From assembly GCA_016201105.1 (NCBI GenBank), contig JACQDN010000009.1, forward strand, positions 27,340-91,339: a DNA stretch of 64,000 nucleotides, given 5' to 3'. Below are positions 25,437 through 34,412 of this stretch, piece after piece. Position 1 is the first letter of the stretch. Each line of letters begins with the position of its first letter. This DNA comes from Pseudomonadota bacterium (lineage in GTDB: Bacteria > Pseudomonadota > Alphaproteobacteria > Micropepsales > Micropepsaceae). The position numbers and the translations under genes are program-made. The notes beneath the pieces are model-generated. The model was not told where the DNA came from. It searched no databases and saw only the letters and a list, made by a program, of their open reading frames with translations.

Positions 25437-26240
25437 ATGGGGAAAAAGAAGCACCATCGCGATGACGACGACGATCGCAACGACAATGATCGCGACGACG
25501 ACTACAAGCATGAACTCTACAAGCTGCAAGTCGAATTGGTAAAATTGCAGCGCGGGCTGATCGCCGATGGCGCGCGCGTGCTTGTCATCCTGGAAGGCCG
25601 CGACGGCGCGGGCAAAGACGGCACCATCAAGCGCCTCACCGAACATATGAGCCCGCGCGAGACACGCATCCACGCGCCCGGCAAGCCGTCGAGCCGCGAG
25701 GACACTGAGTGGTATTTCCAGCGCTTCGTGCCGCAGCTGCCGGCGGGCGCGGAATTCGTCGTGTTCAACCGCTCCTGGTACAACCGTTCGGGCGTCGAGC
25801 GCGTGATGGGCTTTGCAAAGTCCAAACAGGTCGAAGAGTTTTTTGAATCCGTCGTGCCGTTCGAAGAAATGTTGATCCGCGACGGTATCGCGTTGCGCAA
25901 ATACTATCTCGATATCTCCAAGGCCGAACAGAAAAAGCGCTTGGAGGATCGCCACGAAGATCCCTTGAAGCAGTGGAAGATCTCACCGATCGACGAATCC
26001 GCGACCAAGAATTGGGATCACTACAGCCGGGCCCGCGACGAAACCTTCCGCCGCACCAGCCACAAGCTCGCGCCATGGAGAGTGGTCTGCGCCGATGGGA
26101 AGAAAACGGCGCGGCTCAATCTGATCCGCGACCTGCTCGACAGCTTTTCCTATAAAGGTAAAAAAGAAAAACTGGTGCGCCCGGAGCGAGAAATCGTTTT
26201 TTCTTGGTCTCCCGATAAGCAGGCAAAGATCACGCGATAG
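25437..26240 (+). CDS. ppk2: polyphosphate kinase 2 (PPK2 family)
   Basis: A 267-residue PPK2, which transfers phosphate between polyphosphate and nucleotides (usually forming GTP or ATP from diphosphates in class I). Walker A reads EGRDGAGKDGTIKR at 53-66, the lid segment has PSSREDTEWYFQRFV, Walker B is FNRSWYNRSGVERVMGF, and the tail has KLAPWRVVCADGK. Odd feature: residues 8-23 are almost all Asp with Arg/Asn, an acidic low-complexity leader not typical of the family. The nucleotide class cannot be fixed by eye. It starts right after a palindromic repeat. Confidence 0.94.
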   Translation: MGKKKHHRDDDDDRNDNDRDDDYKHELYKLQVELVKLQRGLIADGARVLVILEGRDGAGKDGTIKRLTEHMSPRETRIHAPGKPSSREDTEWYFQRFVPQLPAGAEFVVFNRSWYNRSGVERVMGFAKSKQVEEFFESVVPFEEMLIRDGIALRKYYLDISKAEQKKRLEDRHEDPLKQWKISPIDESATKNWDHYSRARDETFRRTSHKLAPWRVVCADGKKTARLNLIRDLLDSFSYKGKKEKLVRPEREIVFSWSPDKQAKITR

Positions 26241-26273
26241 AAAACGGCGGACGGTGGCAGGGGGCGGTTCCAG

Positions 26274-26600
26274 TCATTTTGGCGGCAGCCCACCGACGAA
26301 TTTGGCGGCGAAATCGAGCCATTTATCGAGGCCAGCGTCCATCGCAGCGTCGGCATCAACCCAGATTATCCCTCGCATCGGCTTGCCGGTGATGTCCATC
26401 GGCGCCGCGCCGGGGCGTGTGAGCGCCTCGGCTTCCTGATTCCTACCCACTCGAAACATGAAGCGCCCAACTTCGACGCCGCATAGCATATTGCCGTTGA
26501 GCATCCAGCAATATCCGCCGAACATTTTTCTCTCGGCGATGCCGGTTCGCCGCTCTAGGGCTTCCCGCATCAGCTCCGCTAGGTGTGGGTCATGTGGCAT
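26274..26600 (-). CDS. TfoX/Sxy N-terminal domain protein
   Basis: A 108-residue single-domain protein. The sequence RKMFGGYCWMLNGNMLCGV is the hallmark of the TfoX N-terminal family, named after the competence regulator but widely found as a stand-alone domain in bacteria with no competence role. The C-terminal TfoX domain is missing, as in most such homologs. It is convergent with ppk2. Function unknown. Confidence 0.88.
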   Translation of the reverse strand: MPHDPHLAELMREALERRTGIAERKMFGGYCWMLNGNMLCGVEVGRFMFRVGRNQEAEALTRPGAAPMDITGKPMRGIIWVDADAAMDAGLDKWLDFAAKFVGGLPPK

Positions 26601-26726
26601 GAGCGTCCCGTGCGGTCAAAATTTGCGTCGGTCTGGGTTGATTTGTTGAGCGGCATGCCAATTTCGTCCGCGATCTGCGGGGCGTGAAAGAAATGTGATC
26701 GCGATGATCCGTCGCTCATCCAAGCC

Positions 26727-27422
26727 TCAGCGTCTCGCACTGCTTCGACGTAGATCAAACAGCTTCGGCAATGAACGTACGATGTTTATCGAGCCTTCGA
26801 TGCGAGCCAATCGCTCGGACACCGCGGTTTCGATGGAAATATCCGTCGCGATAATGCGCAACAGCGTATCGAAGGTTGTTTCGATTGCAGCGCCTCCGGG
26901 ACTGTCGTCGATTTTGGCGATGGTCGTGCCATTTGGGCCGCCGGTAACCAGAAAACTCGCGGATTTGGCATTGTGCAGCACGTGCAGCAGAATTTTTCTA
27001 GCCGGTGTCGGCGCACGACGCGCGACGGCGTCAAGGCCCAGCAAAACCCACTCTGGGTCAAACTCGTCATCCGGTCGCATGGGAAACAGGAAGTGCCCGC
27101 CCCAACGGATAAGTTCGTAGATCGCCGGTTTGAGCGCGAGTCCGACAGGTGTCAGTTTGTACACCTGCGCATTGAAGGGGGGTGGCAAGGTGGAGCGTTG
27201 CACGACGCCTTGCTCTACAAGCATGTTGAGGCGGGTTGTCAGCACGGTTGGGCTCAAAGCGCCCAGCCGGTCAGAGAGATCGCTGAACCGCTTCTGACCA
27301 ACGAGCAGCTCACGAATGATCAAGAGCGTCCAGCGCTCGCCGAGTATCTCCGCGGCGCGCGCAAGGGCGCAAAATTGTGGATAGTGGGTTCCGCTCATGC
27401 TTGGCACAGGGCCCAATGGCAA
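26727..27422 (-). CDS. HxlR-family transcriptional regulator
   Basis: A 231-residue protein. Residues about 15-105 are an HxlR-type winged helix (ILGERWTLLIIRELLVGQKRFSDL, then LSPTVLTTRLNMLVEQGVV). Residues about 130-220 form a second domain resembling the sterol-carrier/SCP2-like region found in some long HxlR proteins, possibly a lipid or small-ligand sensor. The start is uncertain: ATG at 27422 or ATG at 27398; neither has a strong ribosome site, and the stop of the upstream GFA gene is only three bases away from the first. Probably co-transcribed with the GFA and YCII genes. Confidence 0.88.
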   Translation of the reverse strand: MPLGPVPSMSGTHYPQFCALARAAEILGERWTLLIIRELLVGQKRFSDLSDRLGALSPTVLTTRLNMLVEQGVVQRSTLPPPFNAQVYKLTPVGLALKPAIYELIRWGGHFLFPMRPDDEFDPEWVLLGLDAVARRAPTPARKILLHVLHNAKSASFLVTGGPNGTTIAKIDDSPGGAAIETTFDTLLRIIATDISIETAVSERLARIEGSINIVRSLPKLFDLRRSSARR

Positions 27423-27424
27423 AT

Positions 27425-27835
27425 TTAGCTAGGAGGCGGGCGCTCGTCGAACGCCGGAATGTCTGGCGAAACCGGATCCCAAGCTGGCGCACGCGATGCA
27501 TAGACGGTGAGTTGAGGCACAAAAATACTCGGATCGTCGAGTGTCGAAGCACGCACGAAGATCATACCCGGCATCGCTGAAACGCGTGCAAATACGCCAG
27601 ACCCGCAGTTGGGACAGAATGCGCGAGAGACGTCGGAGCCGCTGTCGGCCTTGGAGCGATACTCCTTGGCATCACCGCGTATGCGCAGCTCGTCGGCGGA
27701 AAATCCCATCAGCGCTGCATGGCCCGTGGCACTCACCTTGCGGCAATCCGTGCAATAACATTTGACCTGAAAACGCGGCTCTGCTTCGCCCTGATAGCGA
27801 ACTGAACCGCAAAGGCATTGGCCTGATACTCGCAT
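27425..27835 (-). CDS. GFA/CENP-V domain zinc protein
   Basis: A 136-residue member of the glutathione-dependent formaldehyde-activating (GFA) fold. Zinc ligands are visible: C7 and C9 (CLCG), C26, C28 and C31 (CYCTDC), and C74 and C77 (FCPNCG). The name comes from Gfa of Paracoccus, but most members have no proven formaldehyde activity. Ribosome site GAGGAG lies eight bases before the ATG. It sits between a YCII-type gene and the HxlR regulator, on the same strand. Confidence 0.9.
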   Translation of the reverse strand: MRVSGQCLCGSVRYQGEAEPRFQVKCYCTDCRKVSATGHAALMGFSADELRIRGDAKEYRSKADSGSDVSRAFCPNCGSGVFARVSAMPGMIFVRASTLDDPSIFVPQLTVYASRAPAWDPVSPDIPAFDERPPPS

Positions 27836-27930
27836 CTTTGCACTCCTCGCCCCTCGTCTGCGGCTTTTATGTCCATGGCGTCGGCTTTAACACCCGAGAA
27901 TGCTGCGCGCGGAAAGTTCGCCGTCGTCCG

Positions 27931-28239
27931 TCACGCCATCGGCATATCCATAGCTTCGGCGACTTCGATTGTTCCGATGTCCAGATGCGGGCAACTCTGC
28001 GCGAGCGCCAATGCAGCGTCCATGTTGTCAGCTTTGACGATGGAAAACCCCGCGAGCGGATTGGGTCCCCCGCCGTCAGTCACGCCATCGCCGCTGACCG
28101 TCTTCGACCTGCCGACAGGCAAGCCGGGATTGACGAATGCCGCGCCGAGCCCTTTGACCCAAGACTTCCAGCGCGACATGTGCTGGGCCGGATTCTCGGG
28201 CCGTTTCGAGCCATGATAAGCGAAAACATAATTGGGCAT
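27931..28239 (-). CDS. YCII/DGPF-type small protein
   Basis: A 102-residue protein of the YCII-related (DGPF) family: starts MPNYVFAYHG, has VSGDGVTDGGGPNPLAGFSI in place of the DGPF core, and ends with the strand IGTIEVAEAMDM. Members have a ferredoxin-like fold and are often near ECF sigma factors. No such sigma factor gene is in this window. I chose the ATG at 28239, preceded by GGAGG seven bases upstream; the longer frame starts inside the promoter. It is the first gene of a likely YCII-GFA-HxlR set. Confidence 0.88.
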   Translation of the reverse strand: MPNYVFAYHGSKRPENPAQHMSRWKSWVKGLGAAFVNPGLPVGRSKTVSGDGVTDGGGPNPLAGFSIVKADNMDAALALAQSCPHLDIGTIEVAEAMDMPMA

Positions 28240-28260
28240 GACGTTGCCTCCGACCGTGTT

Positions 28261-28280
28261 ACTACAAAAAAAATAGTAGT
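28261..28280. promoter_or_regulatory. possible operator upstream of the YCII-type gene
   Basis: An inverted repeat ACTAC-N10-GTAGT whose spacer is AAAAAAAATA, directly followed by the small palindrome GTATAC. It is 21 bases before the start codon on the minus strand, at promoter position, in a strongly AT-rich patch of an otherwise GC-rich region. HxlR, encoded downstream, is one possible ligand-binding partner; this is inference. Confidence 0.4.
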
Positions 28281-28448
28281 GTATACGTAAAACGGAGTCA
28301 ATCGTCTGTGTTGAGGGCGTCTTAGCGGTCTGCCTGCACCCAGGGCACAAAACAGCGAACGACCATTCTTCGGCGAATTGGGCTGCCCCGCAGCCGAGCT
28401 GCCTTTATCGAAGCAACGCGTGGCGTTTGCGCCATAAGAGCGTCGGCG

Positions 28449-28525
28449 TGGCGACCCCGGCGTGATTCGAACACGCGGCCTGCGGTTTAGGAAACCGCTG
28501 CTCTATCCAACTGAGCTACGGGGTC
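28449..28525 (-). tRNA. tRNA-Arg (anticodon CCT)
   Basis: Minus-strand cloverleaf: acceptor GACCCCG pairs with CGGGGTC, D-arm GCTCAGTTGGATAGAGC, anticodon stem GCGGT/ACCGC around loop TTCCTAA (anticodon CCT, reads AGG), T-arm GCGTG TTCGAAT CACGC. Discriminator G and an encoded CCA (28451-28449) complete the 77-base gene. It is on the same strand as the peptide-transport genes but 36 bases downstream of them. Confidence 0.96.
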
Positions 28526-28561
28526 ACGGGCCGTCAAATTGCCCGAGATCGCGACGCAAGC

Positions 28562-30166
28562 CTAGTGCTTTTCGACCCAGAGCCAGCGGGTGCGGTTGAA
28601 ATTGCGCAAGTTGGGCTTCCAGCCTTTTACATAGGGCTGCACCAGGTCGCGCGTCACCAGGTAGCGCACCGGAATCCAGGCGTAGTCGTCCAGCGCCATC
28701 TGCTCGGCCTGTTTGAGGATTTCGCCGCGCGCCTTCGCGTCCGCTTGCTGTTGTGCCTTGTCGAGCAGAGCGTCGTAGGCAGGTCTGTTGTAGCGCCCAT
28801 AGTTTTTGCCGCTGTCGCCTCTGAGCAGATCGAGGAAGTTCGACGCGTCGTTGAAATCGGCGATCCACGCGGCCCCGGCAAGGTCGAAGTTGCCCGACTG
28901 CAGATTGGCGAAATGAATTTGAATGTCGGAGCTTACGATCTCGACGTCGATATAGATCGCCCGCAGCATGGACTGAATGGCGGCCGCCGCCCGTTTGTTG
29001 TCGTTGTCGGTGGTGGCGGAATATGTTGTCTGCAGATGACGGCTCGGACCATAACCCGCCGCTGTCATCAACGCTTGAGCGCGCTCGATACGCTGATCGT
29101 AGGATAGCGTTTTGAATCGTAGCGCCGTACCGCCGGGGTAATTCGCGACGCCGGAAGGAACGATGGAATAGGCAGCCGGCTCGCCGAGCTTGTAGATACG
29201 CTGGGCGATCATCTCCCGGTTGACCGCCAGATCGATCGCCTCTCGAATGCGCACGTCGTCGAACGGCTTGTGCGAACTGTTCGCGACCATGTACGCGATG
29301 CCGAGGTATGGCTTGATTTGCAGCGCGTCCGGGATATGTGCCCGCATCCAGTCGATCTCGAGTGCGGGCAGAGGATTTTGCGTGTCCAACGCTCCAGCAC
29401 GAAATTGTTTCAGCGCTGCTTGGGTATCGGTCGTAGGGTAGAAGTTCACTGTATCGATCCGAACCGTCTTCGCATCGTAGAACTTGGGATTCTTGATGAG
29501 TGTCAGGTGATCGTTCGGCCGCCAGTCCTTCAGCATGTAAGGACCGTTGGAAACGATATGCCCGGGCTGGGTCCACTGCGCGCCGTACTTCTCGACCACG
29601 TGTTTGGGAAGCGGAAAGGTGCTGTGATGGGTCAACAGCTCCAGAAGATAGGGAGCGGGATGTTCCAGCGCTACGACGAACGTCTTGTCGTCCGGCGCGC
29701 TGACGCCCAGCGCAGTGGGAGGCAGATTGCCGGCGCTGATCTGCTGGCCGTTTTTTACCAGCCACAGATTGTAGGCATAGGCCGACGCGGTCCTGGGATC
29801 GAGCAAATGCTGCCAGGCGAAAACAAAATCATGCGCCGTCACCGGGACGCCGTCCGACCACAGATGCGGGCGTATATGAAACGTCCAGGTTTTGCCGTCC
29901 GCTGAGGTTTCCCAACTGAGCGCCGCGCCGGGAATGGGCTTGGCCTCTGGATCATCCGTCGTCAGCCCGATCAGCATGTCCCCGACGATGTTAGATTCCC
30001 AGGTTCCGTCGATCTGTTGTGGATCGAGCGTCTTGGGTTCGCCGCCGTTGCCGCGATTGAGCACCATGCCGTGCTGCGCGGGTGTGGAGGAAGAACAGGC
30101 GGGCAAAACCGCCGCCAACGTGGCCATCCAGAGCGCGGCCATCCAGAATGTCCGCGCGCGGAGCAT
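28562..30166 (-). CDS. oppA: oligopeptide ABC substrate-binding lipoprotein
   Basis: A 534-residue cluster C solute-binding protein (SBP_bac_5). The signal peptide ends in a lipobox (AVLPAC, Cys24), so it is anchored as a lipoprotein. Conserved parts include NRGNGGEPKTLDPQQIDG, VPVTAHDFVFAWQHLLDP and VSNGPYMLKDWRPNDHLTL, which match OppA/MppA-like peptide binders. The ribosome site GGGAG lies six bases before the ATG. It follows a second binding-protein gene by 17 bases, so the two are co-transcribed. The permease and ATPase genes lie upstream beyond a plus-strand gene. Confidence 0.93.
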   Translation of the reverse strand: MLRARTFWMAALWMATLAAVLPACSSSTPAQHGMVLNRGNGGEPKTLDPQQIDGTWESNIVGDMLIGLTTDDPEAKPIPGAALSWETSADGKTWTFHIRPHLWSDGVPVTAHDFVFAWQHLLDPRTASAYAYNLWLVKNGQQISAGNLPPTALGVSAPDDKTFVVALEHPAPYLLELLTHHSTFPLPKHVVEKYGAQWTQPGHIVSNGPYMLKDWRPNDHLTLIKNPKFYDAKTVRIDTVNFYPTTDTQAALKQFRAGALDTQNPLPALEIDWMRAHIPDALQIKPYLGIAYMVANSSHKPFDDVRIREAIDLAVNREMIAQRIYKLGEPAAYSIVPSGVANYPGGTALRFKTLSYDQRIERAQALMTAAGYGPSRHLQTTYSATTDNDNKRAAAAIQSMLRAIYIDVEIVSSDIQIHFANLQSGNFDLAGAAWIADFNDASNFLDLLRGDSGKNYGRYNRPAYDALLDKAQQQADAKARGEILKQAEQMALDDYAWIPVRYLVTRDLVQPYVKGWKPNLRNFNRTRWLWVEKH

Positions 30167-30183
30167 AACGATCTCCCGGAAAG

Positions 30184-31845
30184 CTAGGCGCTGACCACGC
30201 TGCGTTGGAGCGAAAGGTAGCGCGAACGGTGGGTGTTCACGTTGTTGCTAACCCAGCCGGCCACCTGTGTCGAGACCAGATCGCGTGTGACGCCGAAATA
30301 GACCGGCGCGATACCGGCTTCGTCGAGCAGGAGTTGCTCGGCCTGCTGCAACAGATCGGCGCGCTTGGAAGCGCTGCGCTCCCGATCGGAAAGGTCGATC
30401 AAGTGGTCGAACTTCGGATTGGCATAATCGCCGTAGTTCAAGTCGCGCGTGGAGCTCTGAAAGAGGAAGAGGTAGTTCTTCGGGTCGCGATAGTCGGCGA
30501 CCCAGCCCGCCCAACCGGCCACGAAATCGCGCTTGCGCAGCGTGTTGTAGTGAATCTGGGATTCGGAAGGCACGAGGCGCACTTCGGCACCGGCCTGTTT
30601 CCACATCGCCTGCAGCGCGACCGCCACCATCTTGGCTTCCGTGGTGTTCTGCGTGTTGTAGTCGAAGGTCAGCGGGTTGGAGGCGTTAAAGCCGGCTTGG
30701 GCCAGAAGGTCCTTGGCTTTGGCCATGCGCGCACTCTGCGCCATCGCTTTGAAGTCGAATTGCGCCTTACCGGGATAGCCGGGCATGCCTGGCGGCACGA
30801 GCGAATAAGCCGGACGCTCGCCGGCGCGTAGCACCTTGGCGGTCATCACTTCGCGGTCGATCGCCAATGACAGGGCGCGACGCACGCGCATATCGTCGAA
30901 GGGTTTGCGTTTTGTGTTGAACTGCACGTACTGGGTGAGGATGAAAGACCACAGACGCAGTTCTCGCGGCAAGTTGGCGCGCAGCCAGTCGATTTGTTGC
31001 GGCGGGATGCTGTCCGTCACCAGGTCGAAATCGCCGCCGCGGAAGCGCTTGAGGGCGGCTGAGGAGTCCTGCGTGGGATAGAAATTGACGGTCGCGATCT
31101 TCACCTGATCGCGGTCGTGGAACATCGGATTCTTGACCAGCGTGATGTGATCGTTCGGCAGCCATTCCTTCAAGACATAGGGGCCGTTGGTTGCGATGTT
31201 CTCGGGCTTCAGCCAATCGTCGCCGTATTTCTCGACCACGTGCTTGGGCACGGCGAACGTCGTGTAGTGCGTGAGGAGTTCCAGCAGATACGGCACCTGG
31301 AAATTGAAGGCGATTTCGAGCGTATGATCGTCGACCGCGCGCACGCCCACTTGGTCCGGTTTCATCTTGCCGGCGTTGACGGCCTCAGCGTTCTGGATCG
31401 GATAGAGGATGGTGGCGTATTGCGCGGCCGTCTTGGGGTCGAGAATGCGGCGGAATGAAAACACGAAATCGTGCGCCGTAACCGGCACGCCGTCGGACCA
31501 TTTATGATCGCGAAGTTTGAACGTGTAGGTAAGACCGTCGCCAGAAACGGTGTAGCTCTCGGCCGCGCCGTAGACCGGCGATGCAGTGGCGTCCTGAGTC
31601 ATCAGCCCCATGAACATGTCGCCGATGATGTTGTTCTCCCACTGGCCCGAGGCCTTGTGTGGGTCGATGGAGTCCGGCTCCGCACCATTGCCGCGATCAA
31701 GCGTGTGCGGGTCGAATGAAGCCCTGCGGCGCGCATCGTCGGAAGGACCGCGCAGCGCGTAGGCGGCGCCGCCGACGGCAACGACGGCGGCCCCGGCGCC
31801 CATCAGGGCCCGGCGGGTCAAACTATTGCGATTGCCATCCGCCAT
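30184..31845 (-). CDS. oppA: oligopeptide ABC substrate-binding protein, Tat-type signal
   Basis: A 553-residue paralog of the downstream binding protein (shared DRGNGAEPDSIDPHKASGQW, VPVTAHDFVFSFRRILDP and TNGPYVLKEWLPNDHITL). The N-terminus has a twin-arginine-like signal, SLTRRALMGAGAAVVAVGG, with no lipobox, so it is probably exported by Tat as a soluble or membrane-tethered form. I chose the ATG at 31845 because the signal begins there; a longer frame adds 19 residues. Two binding proteins with different export routes may serve one OppBC permease. Confidence 0.92.
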   Translation of the reverse strand: MADGNRNSLTRRALMGAGAAVVAVGGAAYALRGPSDDARRRASFDPHTLDRGNGAEPDSIDPHKASGQWENNIIGDMFMGLMTQDATASPVYGAAESYTVSGDGLTYTFKLRDHKWSDGVPVTAHDFVFSFRRILDPKTAAQYATILYPIQNAEAVNAGKMKPDQVGVRAVDDHTLEIAFNFQVPYLLELLTHYTTFAVPKHVVEKYGDDWLKPENIATNGPYVLKEWLPNDHITLVKNPMFHDRDQVKIATVNFYPTQDSSAALKRFRGGDFDLVTDSIPPQQIDWLRANLPRELRLWSFILTQYVQFNTKRKPFDDMRVRRALSLAIDREVMTAKVLRAGERPAYSLVPPGMPGYPGKAQFDFKAMAQSARMAKAKDLLAQAGFNASNPLTFDYNTQNTTEAKMVAVALQAMWKQAGAEVRLVPSESQIHYNTLRKRDFVAGWAGWVADYRDPKNYLFLFQSSTRDLNYGDYANPKFDHLIDLSDRERSASKRADLLQQAEQLLLDEAGIAPVYFGVTRDLVSTQVAGWVSNNVNTHRSRYLSLQRSVVSA

Positions 31846-31977
31846 GAGCGGCCTTCTCCGGTGAAAGCATCGCACTCGGACGCTCGATTCCGTCCGAGCC
31901 ATACCATATCATCGCCTAACGCCGCCCTCTGCGGCCTAGGTCAACGCGCTATCACAACACAGTAGGGTGAACGAGAT

Positions 31978-32595
31978 ATGAACCTGCTTGCATCGCGAGT
32001 AACGTTGTCTGTTTTGATCGCTTTTGCCGCACCCGCGCTGGTCATGCCTGCCTTTGCAGGGCCGCGGGACGATGCGCTGCAAGCCGTCGGCAAATGCGCA
32101 GCCATCGCCGAGGACAAGGCCCGTCTTGCCTGTTACGACCAGCTAGCCACACAGATTAAAAGTGCGTTAGCAACTCCGCCAACCGCGGTTGCCGAGAATA
32201 AGCCGCCCACGAAGGAAGAACAGGAGTCGTGGTTCGGCTTCGATCTTGGCGGGCTATTCGGTCCCAAGGAGGTGCCACAGACAAAGCCGGAGCAATTCGG
32301 TCAGGAAAACACCGAACAAGCCAAGGCACAGCAACAACAGGCCGAGACCGAGGGCCTTGTCGTGGACAGCATTTCGGCGGGCGTCACGGAATATGCCTTC
32401 ACGCCGTTTGGAAAATTTGTCGTCATTCTCGACGACGGCCAGGTGTGGAAGCAGATCGAGGGCGATTCCGATCTGGCGCGATTCAAGAAAACGCCGACCG
32501 ACAACAAAGTCACGATTTCTCGCGGCTTCATGGGCAGCTACTCGTTGACGATCAACGGCAGCGCGAAGGTCTACAAGGTTACGCGCGTAAAGTAG
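31978..32595 (+). CDS. exported protein of unknown function
   Basis: A 205-residue protein with a signal peptide cleaved after FAG near residue 28. The next 30 residues contain CAAIAEDKARLACYDQL, a short motif with two cysteines common at the start of small periplasmic proteins, followed by a Gln/Glu-rich linker (EQAKAQQQQAETE). The last 90 residues form a beta-rich domain (VVILDDGQVWKQIEGDSD, KVTISRGFMGSYSLTING). This two-Cys plus beta layout is seen in conserved alphaproteobacterial periplasmic proteins of unknown role. It is the only plus-strand gene within the opp block and ends directly against the ATPase stop. Confidence 0.85.
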   Translation: MNLLASRVTLSVLIAFAAPALVMPAFAGPRDDALQAVGKCAAIAEDKARLACYDQLATQIKSALATPPTAVAENKPPTKEEQESWFGFDLGGLFGPKEVPQTKPEQFGQENTEQAKAQQQQAETEGLVVDSISAGVTEYAFTPFGKFVVILDDGQVWKQIEGDSDLARFKKTPTDNKVTISRGFMGSYSLTINGSAKVYKVTRVK

Positions 32596-34410
32596 TTATT
32601 CGGGATCGAATTCAGCCACGAAGTGGCCGGGGGCCACTTCCTGGAGTTGCGGGCGATACTGCTCTGCGTCGGCATCGTCGATCATGTGCGACTTCAGAAA
32701 TGCAAGCTGCGCGCGTGTATCGAGCGGCGAGGCGAGTTCGCTCACCAGCCGATCATGCGATTTGGAGCGTTCGGCCTTCGGGTCCGGGGTCAGCACGGCC
32801 GAGATCAGCGCGCGGGTGTAGGGATGGCGCGGGTCTTCGTAGATTGCGTGGCGGTCCGCCAATTCCACGATGCGTCCCAGATAAAGCACCATGACGCGGT
32901 GTGAGACCTGCCGCACGATCGACAGATCGTGGCTGATGAAAATCAGCGACATGTTGAATTCGGCCTGAAGCTTGAGGATCAAATCCACGATCTGGGATTG
33001 TATTGAGACGTCCAGCGCGCTCACGGCTTCGTCGCAGATCACGAGTTTTGGCTTGACGATCATGGCGCGGGCGATGCCGACGCGCTGGTTCTGGCCGCCT
33101 GAGAACTCGTGCGGATAACGGTTGATCGATGCCGGCTCCAGACCGACATGTTGCATCATCGCGCGCACTTCCTGGGTGGCTGCGTCGGCCGACAATTCCG
33201 GCTTCAGCGAACGCAGTGGCTCGGCGATGGATTCGCCTATCGTCATGCGCGGATCGAGGCTCGCCAGCGGATCCTGGAAAACGATCTGAAATTCCTTGCG
33301 CAAAGCGCGAACTTCAGCGTCATTGGAGAACGTCACGTCGCGTCCGCACCACACGACTTTGCCGTCGGATTTCGGCGCCAGCTTCAGAATGGCGCGTGCC
33401 AGCGTCGATTTTCCGCAACCGGATTCGCCAACGATCCCAAGTGTTTCACCTTGGCGCAGTCTGAAACTGACGCCGTCCACTGCGCGCAGCGGTTTGGTCT
33501 TGCGAAACAGAAATCCTCCGGATCGGATGGGGAAATAGACTTTGAGATCTTCCACATTGAGCAATTGCTGATCTGCGCTGATCGTGGAAAGAGGCGAGAG
33601 GCCCACATGACCCTCGCGCATCGGCCTGTCGAGGCGGGGCATCGCATCGAGCAGCGTCTTTGTATAGGTGTGTTTGGGACGGTAAAAGATTTCGTCGACC
33701 GGTCCCGCTTCGACGATTTCGCCTTCGCGCATGACCTGCACGCGGTCCGCCATCCCGGCGATCACGCCCATGTCGTGCGAAATCATGACGATGGCAGTTT
33801 TCAGCTCTTTCTGCAGATCGCGCATGATGTCGAGAATCTGCGCCTGCACGGTCACGTCGACGGCCGTTGTCGGTTCGTCCGCAATCAGGAGATCTGGGCC
33901 GCAAACGGTCGCCATCGCGATCATGACGCGCTGGCGCGTGCCGCCGGAAAGCTCATGCGGATATTGATCCATGCGCTGGCGCGCTTCGGATATACGCACC
34001 AGATCGAGAATTTCGAGCGTCCGCTTTTCCGCTTCGCCCGAAGAAACGTTCTGGTGGGCACGCAGCGCTTCCATGATCTGCGCACCCACCGTCATGTGCG
34101 GCGTGAGCGAGGTCAGTGGGTCTTGAAAGATCATGGTGATGGTCGAGCCGCGGATCTTGTTCAGCCTGTTTTGCGAGATGTTGAGAATCTCGTCGCCGCG
34201 ATACTTGACGCTTCCGGTGGCGCGGCCGTTGGACGCCAGAAGCCCCATCGCGCCGAGAAACAGCTGGCTTTTGCCCGATCCGGACTCGCCCACCACTCCC
34301 AGACATTCGCCTTCGCCCACCGCCAAATCGAGATTCTTGACCGCGTGCACTTCGCCATCCGGTGTGGAAAAGCGAACGTCGAGATTACGAATTTCAAGGA
34401 TCGGGGCCAT
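32596..34410 (-). CDS. oppDF: fused dipeptide/oligopeptide ABC ATPase (OppD-OppF type)
   Basis: A 604-residue protein with two complete ABC modules. Module 1: GESGSGKSQLFLGAMG, signature SGGTRQRVMIA, Walker B DLLIADEPTTAVDV. Module 2: GESGCGKSTLARAIL, signature SGGQNQRVGIARAM, Walker B KLVICDEAVSALDV. Each ends in the oligopeptide-transporter C-terminal motif (RPKHTYTKTLLDAMP and DPRHPYTRALISAV). The fusion replaces separate OppD and OppF, as in YejF. ATG at 34410 is the start; a longer open frame through the permease gene is a shadow. It follows oppC by two bases. Confidence 0.95.
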   Translation of the reverse strand: MAPILEIRNLDVRFSTPDGEVHAVKNLDLAVGEGECLGVVGESGSGKSQLFLGAMGLLASNGRATGSVKYRGDEILNISQNRLNKIRGSTITMIFQDPLTSLTPHMTVGAQIMEALRAHQNVSSGEAEKRTLEILDLVRISEARQRMDQYPHELSGGTRQRVMIAMATVCGPDLLIADEPTTAVDVTVQAQILDIMRDLQKELKTAIVMISHDMGVIAGMADRVQVMREGEIVEAGPVDEIFYRPKHTYTKTLLDAMPRLDRPMREGHVGLSPLSTISADQQLLNVEDLKVYFPIRSGGFLFRKTKPLRAVDGVSFRLRQGETLGIVGESGCGKSTLARAILKLAPKSDGKVVWCGRDVTFSNDAEVRALRKEFQIVFQDPLASLDPRMTIGESIAEPLRSLKPELSADAATQEVRAMMQHVGLEPASINRYPHEFSGGQNQRVGIARAMIVKPKLVICDEAVSALDVSIQSQIVDLILKLQAEFNMSLIFISHDLSIVRQVSHRVMVLYLGRIVELADRHAIYEDPRHPYTRALISAVLTPDPKAERSKSHDRLVSELASPLDTRAQLAFLKSHMIDDADAEQYRPQLQEVAPGHFVAEFDPE

Positions 34411-34412
34411 GG

